NCBI GenBank assembly: GCA_002332755.1
Contig: DDBO01000060.1
Span: forward strand, 1-10,579
Direction of reading: 5' to 3'
DNA length: 10,579 nucleotides
Source: Bacteroidales bacterium UBA2030
GTDB taxonomy: Bacteria > Bacteroidota > Bacteroidia > Bacteroidales > TTA-H9
Part shown: in pieces, positions 5,853-10,579 of the stretch
How positions within the stretch are numbered: position 1 is the stretch's first letter
Layout: each line of letters begins with the position of its first letter
Notes under the pieces: model-generated
What the model saw: only the letters and a program-made list of their open reading frames with translations
What the model was told of the DNA's origin: nothing
Database searches by the model: none
Translations under genes and position numbers: made by a program

Positions 5853-8051
5853 TCAGGTCAGGTTTTGTAAAAAATTAACCAGGCTTTCATCACTGGATAA
5901 GTTTAGTTTCTTGCGAAGCCTGTAACGGCTCATTTCCACCGCTTTTACCGAAACATTATTCAGCGAGGCTATATCTTTCGACGACAGGCCAATGCGCAAC
6001 AATCCGGCCAGGTCCTTTTCGTGGGCAGTTAATGAAGGGCAGACTTCTTCTAAGCGTTTGAAAAAAGTTTGATGGGCAGATTCCACTTCTTTGCGGAAAC
6101 GATCGAGGTCTGCGTTCAGCCGGTGTTGTTGGTTCAGGCGATGAAGCAGGGCCGCGGCGCATTTTTCCTTTTCGTCGTCTTTGGCATAACGAAGGCTTTT
6201 AATCTGCTCCTTCAGTTGATTTATAAATTCATTTTTTTGGGCAATAATCAAGGCCAGATTGGTCAGGTGTGCTGATTGAACTTTCAAATCTTCCATCAGC
6301 TGCTTTTGCTCCAGATCGCGGGCTTTCATTTCGGCTTCCATTAATGCCTGACGAGTATGGGCCAATTCGGTTTCACGTCGATAATTCAGCGCTTCTGACA
6401 ATCTTCGCTCCTTTTCGCGGTGATACAGAAGCCATGCAATAATAATTGCCAACAGGATGCCCAGTATTGAAAAATAAAGAATAATCCTTTGGGTACGCGC
6501 CAGGTTATGGCTTTTTTCTTTTTCTAAGGCAAGTTCAGCTTCTTTTTTCTCATAGTCGTAACGAGCCTGCAAACGGGCTATCTCTTTGCGGTGGCCAATA
6601 ATATTGAGAGAATCAGCCCAGGCTATACGGTCATTGAGCCATCTATAGGCCTGTTTGTAATCACCTTGCGCAGCAAATGCCTCAGCTAATAAACCTGCCA
6701 ATTCCAACCGGCTCTTTATTTCTCCACCTCTGGCAGAGTATTCATAAGCTTTAAGCCCTAATTGAATAGCCCTGTCTGTTTGTTTTTTTTTCAGTGCAAG
6801 CAGTGCCAGTCCTCTCCATGCCTCAGTCATTAAAAGCGCATCCTGGGCAGACCCTAACTGAAGCACTTCATTAAAAAAAGTTTCTGCCTCAGCCAACCGT
6901 CCCCTTGCCATGGCCAGATTACCCCTGCGCAACAGATCCTCGGTAAGGCCACGAATATTTTCAAACCTACGATTAATTTCCTGAGATTGCTTGAAACAAG
7001 CATCAGCCGAATCATACTGCTGATCCTTATAAAATACATCTCCCATAATGGCAAACACGGTGGCTGTGGCGGCCAGGTTTCCTGTCGCATTCAACAATCC
7101 TGAGGCTTTTCGCAGGTTTTGCAGCGATTTTTCTAAGTCACCCAATTCAGCGTAGATTTCTCCTATGCGCTGCCATATTTCGGCCAACAACACCGAATTA
7201 CCCTGATTTTCATTTTCTTTTAGAATTTTTAAATAAACCTCTAGTGACTTTTCGTACATACCCTGCCTGGCTAAAATATTGGCATAATCGAGCGAAAGCC
7301 TCTGCTGAAGGGGGCGATTGCCCGAAAGTACAGCATGAGCCAACGCCTTGTTAATCTCTCTGGCAGCAATCCGATAATTACCTTTAAACATCCATGTATT
7401 GGCAAGCGTTCCGGTAATTTCCGCCATTCGAGTGAGATATTCCTTGTACCGCGGTTCATCGGGTGAAGTCATTTTCAAAAGGTTTTCCAAAACATCGGCA
7501 GAAACAGCCAAACAAGATAGAGCTGAATCATATTGTTTTTCTTCCAGAAAAATGTTCCCCGCCAGCCAACGCGCCGAAACATAGCCATCCCAATTGCTTT
7601 TATGCTTAAGCAGAGGAGCAGCCTTTAATGCGAAATAGCGAGCAGAATCGAGTTGTTTCTCCAATAAAAAACCGGAGGCCAGATTAAGCATTACTTTTGC
7701 CTGCATTTCAGGTTCCGCGTGAAAAGCAAGTCTCAACCACCGATTGTAGTAAAAAGAAGACTTCCTGAAATCGGTGGCTATATTGTGATAAAAATCTCCC
7801 AAATACAAAGCAGTCTGGCTTACATACAAAGGATGGGCCATGGATTGTGCACTATGCCAGGCCAACAGAGCTGCTTCCTCCGCAAGGCGAGGATTTGACA
7901 TCTGCTGACGGGTTGCAAAGTCAATCAGTGCTTCGATTTTTTTACCGGATTGAAGCCGTGCAATACGACGAAGCAGAGAGTCGGGAAGGGTAGCAACCGC
8001 CTGGTTTACAATAAAAATGCAGCAAAAACTCCAGAAAAGACACCTTTTCAT
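5853..8051 (-). CDS. TPR / transmembrane / LuxR-type HTH regulator
   Basis: A 732-residue membrane-bound one-component regulator. From the ATG at 8049-8051 it begins with a signal peptide or anchor (about 1-21, MKRCLFWSFCCIF). A helical array of tetratricopeptide-like repeats (about 50-480) would be periplasmic, with recognisable units such as AEIWQRIGEIYAELGDLEKS. A charged helix leads to one transmembrane segment (about 522-542, ILYFSILGILLAIIIAWLLY), then a cytoplasmic coiled coil (about 545-665) and a C-terminal LuxR/GerE-type helix-turn-helix (about 674-718, LTAHEKDLAGLLRIGLSSKD and NVSVKAVEMSRYRLRKKL). No histidine kinase or receiver domain is visible. The frame extends upstream to a TTG at 8072, which would overlap the peptidase stop. 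The ATG avoids the overlap, starts the signal sequence and has AAAGG beside it, so I prefer it. It follows the M64 gene by 11 bp and is probably co-transcribed. The ligand and target genes are unknown. Confidence 0.9.
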   Translation of the reverse strand: MKRCLFWSFCCIFIVNQAVATLPDSLLRRIARLQSGKKIEALIDFATRQQMSNPRLAEEAALLAWHSAQSMAHPLYVSQTALYLGDFYHNIATDFRKSSFYYNRWLRLAFHAEPEMQAKVMLNLASGFLLEKQLDSARYFALKAAPLLKHKSNWDGYVSARWLAGNIFLEEKQYDSALSCLAVSADVLENLLKMTSPDEPRYKEYLTRMAEITGTLANTWMFKGNYRIAAREINKALAHAVLSGNRPLQQRLSLDYANILARQGMYEKSLEVYLKILKENENQGNSVLLAEIWQRIGEIYAELGDLEKSLQNLRKASGLLNATGNLAATATVFAIMGDVFYKDQQYDSADACFKQSQEINRRFENIRGLTEDLLRRGNLAMARGRLAEAETFFNEVLQLGSAQDALLMTEAWRGLALLALKKKQTDRAIQLGLKAYEYSARGGEIKSRLELAGLLAEAFAAQGDYKQAYRWLNDRIAWADSLNIIGHRKEIARLQARYDYEKKEAELALEKEKSHNLARTQRIILYFSILGILLAIIIAWLLYHREKERRLSEALNYRRETELAHTRQALMEAEMKARDLEQKQLMEDLKVQSAHLTNLALIIAQKNEFINQLKEQIKSLRYAKDDEKEKCAAALLHRLNQQHRLNADLDRFRKEVESAHQTFFKRLEEVCPSLTAHEKDLAGLLRIGLSSKDIASLNNVSVKAVEMSRYRLRKKLNLSSDESLVNFLQNLT

Positions 8052-8062
8052 CCTTTGGACGT

Positions 8063-9484
8063 TTACCGGCAATATTGGTCGATAACCTTACTGATAGCAT
8101 CCTGACACACCCGGCAGAAAGCCTGCTTGTTGCGGGTAAACATAATACAATCGGTTTCAGCTCTGTAGAGACCATAAGGCTGGTAACCTGCCCCTTCGAA
8201 AGCACCTACCTTACCCGTATATTTCATCTTGGCAATCGCCTCGCGTTCATGGGTTCGTTCAAATTCAAATAAAGCTTCCATCACCTCCTCGGGTTCACCC
8301 CGTTCGCGAATGGCTTTGCGTTGCTTCTGAATCTCATAACTAAATTTATCGAATTCCTCCTTATCCCAGGGCGTGGGAATGGGCGTACCTTCCTCTACCA
8401 AATGCTTCCATTTAAGGTGGGCCGGATCTTTGAGGGCAGTAATATTAAGTTCCCAGGGTTCAATTTCAATATCAGGGGCTTCGTACGAAACCGCTGAGGT
8501 GTAATATTCATCAGCAAGAGCCGCAAAATGATGACCAAACTCGTGTACAAAGATGTAATCCGAAAATTTATTGTCGGCAGCCACCGTCGCATACAGGTTG
8601 TAAATACCTCCGCCACCGTAAGTTCTTTCATTCACCAAAATAAAAGTGAAATCATAAGGCACGGAGGCGGCAACGTCTCGTAGTGTGCGGTTATCAAATC
8701 CAAGAACATAACGTTCGGAATCGAAAGCACCGTAAGTAAGCGACAGGGCGCTGCGGCGGAAAACACCCGGGTGAGGCTTGTTGATACCTTCCATGGCACA
8801 GGGGGTCCATACTGCTCTGACATTAAAATCAGACCTGCGGGTTTTAAATGGTTCGACTTTAAAAAGTTCGCCCACCAGCCTTTCTACATCGGCTTTAAAT
8901 TTCTCTTTCTGGGACTGGGCATATCCGTCGCCCAAAACCACAATATCCACTTTATTTTCAGGTTTACCATTGCAAAAAACCTCCCACCATTCATACATAG
9001 AGGGCAATGGAGCTGGGTTTACATTTCTTGCTGTTGGGTTAATACTCGTTTGCCAGATTCTACGAAAGGAATTGTCGGGTTGACGCTTGCTAATATGCAG
9101 AACTACAGGATCTTTAGGCCAGGGAAAACGCAATGATTCTTGAAAAGTCCCCCAATTTTCAGCTTCCGGTGTAGTTTGCCATTCTCCGAAAATGCTGGCA
9201 AAACCTCTGCTATAGATTATACGTCCGGTGGCAGCATCTTCTATCTCAAAAAAATACGGGCCTAATTTTAATTCATCCAACAGATGGATTTTACTTCCCG
9301 GCCAAGGTCCATCATTAAGCATTCGGTCGGGGGCAAAAATTTCTTCAGATGCATTACCTGTGTGGAAAAAGTCGAAGCGAAGGGTGGAGTCTTTGAAAAA
9401 TTCATTAAAATTCACAGATTGTCCAGAGAGCACAAGGGAGCAAAAGACCCCAGAAATCAGAATAAGAAATTTCGCATATTTCAT
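8063..9484 (-). CDS. Secreted M64-family zinc metallopeptidase
   Basis: A 473-residue exported protein resembling peptidase family M64, the family of the Clostridium ramosum IgA peptidase. A signal peptide (about 1-22, MKYAKFLILISG...) precedes an N-terminal beta-rich domain (about 25-160) that fits the M64 N-terminal domain. The catalytic domain starts with VDIVVLGDGYAQSQKEKF (179-196). The zinc site is H314-E315-F316-G317-H318, followed by AALADEY, where D325 probably supplies the third ligand. A C-terminal stretch C446-IMF and FC457-RVC460 matches the cysteine-rich tail typical of the family. No lipobox or type IX secretion C-terminal domain is evident, so periplasmic or secreted location is open. 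The frame continues upstream to a TTG at 9553, but the ATG at 9482-9484 begins the signal peptide and the extension covers a promoter-like site. The natural substrate is unknown; IgA cleavage should not be assumed. It is the first gene of a pair with the regulator. Confidence 0.9.
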   Translation of the reverse strand: MKYAKFLILISGVFCSLVLSGQSVNFNEFFKDSTLRFDFFHTGNASEEIFAPDRMLNDGPWPGSKIHLLDELKLGPYFFEIEDAATGRIIYSRGFASIFGEWQTTPEAENWGTFQESLRFPWPKDPVVLHISKRQPDNSFRRIWQTSINPTARNVNPAPLPSMYEWWEVFCNGKPENKVDIVVLGDGYAQSQKEKFKADVERLVGELFKVEPFKTRRSDFNVRAVWTPCAMEGINKPHPGVFRRSALSLTYGAFDSERYVLGFDNRTLRDVAASVPYDFTFILVNERTYGGGGIYNLYATVAADNKFSDYIFVHEFGHHFAALADEYYTSAVSYEAPDIEIEPWELNITALKDPAHLKWKHLVEEGTPIPTPWDKEEFDKFSYEIQKQRKAIRERGEPEEVMEALFEFERTHEREAIAKMKYTGKVGAFEGAGYQPYGLYRAETDCIMFTRNKQAFCRVCQDAISKVIDQYCR

Positions 9485-9522
9485 GGCATGGGTGGTTGAG
9501 GTGAAACATTTAAAAAAGAGAT

Positions 9523-9554
9523 CAAAATTCAGGAAAGGAATCGGGATATGCAAT
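9523..9554 (-). promoter_or_regulatory. Candidate promoter of the M64 gene
   Basis: On the minus strand GAATTTTG (9530-9523) differs from TAnnTTTG at one base, and ATTG (9554-9551) lies exactly 20 bases upstream as a partial -33 element. A start near 9516 would give a leader of about 32 bases before the ATG at 9484. The site lies inside the longer TTG-started reading frame, which supports the shorter start. Confidence 0.4.
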
Positions 9555-9632
9555 ATTCAAGGTTTTTTCTCAGATTTTCCGGGCAGAATATTAAAAAGTA
9601 GAGATATGAAGGTAAAAAGTTTTGTAAAATCC

Positions 9633-9664
9633 TTTGATTTAGAGAGATAAAAGGCCTAATTTTG
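9633..9664 (+). promoter_or_regulatory. Consensus Bacteroidetes promoter of the dehydrogenase gene
   Basis: TTTG (9633-9636) and TAATTTTG (9657-9664) are separated by 20 bases, a full match to TTTG-N19-21-TAnnTTTG. A start near 9671 would leave about 37 A-rich untranslated bases before the ATG at 9708. It points away from the M64 gene, so the 223-bp gap is a divergent promoter region. Confidence 0.65.
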
Positions 9665-9707
9665 CGGCGGGAAAATTTTTAATCATAAAACAATCAAAGT
9701 CAACACA

Positions 9708-10579
9708 ATGAATATAAATCTTGAAGAATTCAGCCTGGGCCGACACGAAGCCCCCAAGGGTTCGTTGCAAAAAGTGGGCATAGTTGGCTGTGGTATCATG
9801 GGGCAACAGATAGCCTTGCAGACCAGCCAATATGGTATCGACGTAATCTTTCTCGACCTAACGGAAGAGCGTATCCAGGAAATTTTTGCCCGTTTGAATA
9901 CAGAGCTCGACAGGGTGATTAAAAAATGGGGAATGACGCCGGGTGAGAAAAAGCTCATCCTTTCGAGAATTCAAGGTACCACCCAATATGCTGACCTCAA
10001 AGATTGCGATATAGTCATCGAAACCATTAATTCCAAAAAAACAGGAACCAGTCTGGCTTTCAGGCAGGAAGTATTTCGCAAATTAGACGAAGTGCTCAGG
10101 CCTGATGCAGTGATTGCCAGCAACACCGCCACCTTGATGATATCTGAGCTTTCCACTGTTTTAAAAAATCCGGGCAGAGCTATAGGTCTCCACTTCATTT
10201 CTCCGGTTCGTGAGGTAAAAATTGTTGAAGTGGTACGTTCGTTGCGTACCTCGGCCGAAACCTGGGATTTTGCCTGCAAATATGTTCGAATGGTGGGTAA
10301 AGAGGTTATTCCCGTCAACGAATCACCGGGCAACATTTCTACCCGCATGATTATTCCCTTTATTAACGAAGCATGTTCCATACTTATGGAAGGAGTGGCT
10401 TCTGTAGAAGCTATCGACAAAACCATGCGCGAAGCCAGCGGACACCTGATGGGACCCTTTGAAATGGCCGACACCATTGGGCTCGACAAATTGCTGCGCT
10501 GGATGGAAAACCTTTACACCGAATTTGGTGATCTTCGCTACAAACCCTCACCGCTTATCAAACGAATGGTAAGGGCCGG
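9708..10579 (+). CDS. 3-hydroxyacyl-CoA dehydrogenase family protein (partial, divergent active site)
   Basis: The 3' end is cut by the window; 290 codons are visible and they reach the usual C-terminal PSPLIKRMVRA motif, so only a short tail is probably missing in a single-domain enzyme. Residues 20-200 form a Rossmann NAD-binding domain with G27-x-G29-x-x-G32 and D50 at the end of the second strand, which favours NAD. Residues about 200-290 form the 3HCDH C-terminal domain (PFINEA, GPFEMADTIGLD). Canonical relatives use NAD(H) to interconvert 3-hydroxyacyl-CoA and 3-oxoacyl-CoA, as in butyrate metabolism or beta-oxidation. The catalytic H162 and E174 are kept, but the usual SNTS reads SNTA141, HFFNP reads HFIS165P, and PGFIVNR reads PGNIST212R. 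The stretch between E105 and F123 also seems about five residues longer than usual. Substrate or reaction may therefore differ from classical Hbd. The ATG at 9708 lies 37 bases after a good promoter's predicted start. Confidence 0.85.
   Translation, partial: MNINLEEFSLGRHEAPKGSLQKVGIVGCGIMGQQIALQTSQYGIDVIFLDLTEERIQEIFARLNTELDRVIKKWGMTPGEKKLILSRIQGTTQYADLKDCDIVIETINSKKTGTSLAFRQEVFRKLDEVLRPDAVIASNTATLMISELSTVLKNPGRAIGLHFISPVREVKIVEVVRSLRTSAETWDFACKYVRMVGKEVIPVNESPGNISTRMIIPFINEACSILMEGVASVEAIDKTMREASGHLMGPFEMADTIGLDKLLRWMENLYTEFGDLRYKPSPLIKRMVRA

Noticed and set aside
8052..8072. N-terminal extension of the regulator to a TTG codon at 8072
   Set aside because: It would overlap the peptidase stop codon and put seven polar residues before the signal sequence; the ATG at 8051 starts directly at the hydrophobic leader.
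8063..9484. Calling the M64 protein an IgA protease
   Set aside because: Family resemblance supports a zinc peptidase only; nothing in the sequence or context points to immunoglobulin as substrate, and the family occurs widely in environmental bacteria.
9485..9553. N-terminal extension of the M64 peptidase to a TTG codon at 9553
   Set aside because: It would put 23 residues before a clear signal peptide and would overlap the candidate promoter; the ATG at 9484 is better.
9971..10489. 172-residue open frame on the minus strand opposite the dehydrogenase
   Set aside because: It mirrors conserved 3HCDH coding sequence, is rich in serine, threonine and isoleucine without any motif, and has no promoter or neighbour logic.
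1..10579. Search for tRNA, rRNA, CRISPR, insertion sequence or prophage features
   Set aside because: No cloverleaf-like RNA gene, regularly spaced repeats, transposase or integrase motif, or phage gene was recognised by reading both strands; coding density and style are uniform, as in ordinary chromosome.

Overview
The window looks like a chromosomal segment of a Bacteroidota organism, most likely an environmental member of the Bacteroidales or a related order. The evidence is an Omp28-family lipoprotein, a DUF6029-type outer-membrane barrel, a periplasmic TPR / membrane / LuxR-HTH one-component regulator, an almost complete lack of Shine-Dalgarno sequences, and several matches to the Bacteroidetes promoter pattern TTTG-N19-21-TAnnTTTG. 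I see no RNA genes, insertion sequences, CRISPR arrays or prophage genes.

Layout. Seven protein genes are present, six on the minus strand and one, cut by the right edge, on the plus strand. (1) Positions 119-5445, read right to left, form a tight four-gene minus-strand unit: a TlpA-like thioredoxin (CKPC), a DUF6029 outer-membrane beta-barrel, an Omp28-family lipoprotein with a CVNC thioredoxin site, and a full-length DsbD transmembrane thiol reductase. Gaps are 31-43 bp and the unit ends in an intrinsic terminator at 63-93. (2) Positions 5446-5852 hold no convincing gene but much structure: two or three candidate promoters facing tlpA, a perfect 10-bp inverted repeat with a T-rich flank, a smaller hairpin and four copies of a short repeat just upstream of the best promoter. 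(3) Positions 5853-9484 hold a minus-strand pair, an M64-family secreted zinc metallopeptidase followed 11 bp later by the TPR-TM-HTH regulator. (4) Positions 9485-9707 are a divergent promoter region. (5) From 9708 to the right edge is a 3-hydroxyacyl-CoA dehydrogenase family gene with unusual active-site residues.

How the genes may work together. DsbD-family proteins carry electrons from cytoplasmic thioredoxin across the inner membrane. The two other thioredoxin-fold proteins in the operon are natural acceptors, one soluble or periplasmic and one lipid-anchored. The barrel has only two cysteines in its whole sequence, spaced C-x4-C next to its last strand. The inferred picture, not proven by sequence, is a thiol-redox relay reaching from the inner membrane to the outer membrane, with an outer-membrane barrel as client or terminal partner. 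The leader region suggests regulation by transcription initiation, attenuation, or both. The peptidase-regulator pair and the dehydrogenase look like separate transcription units with no evident functional link to the redox operon.
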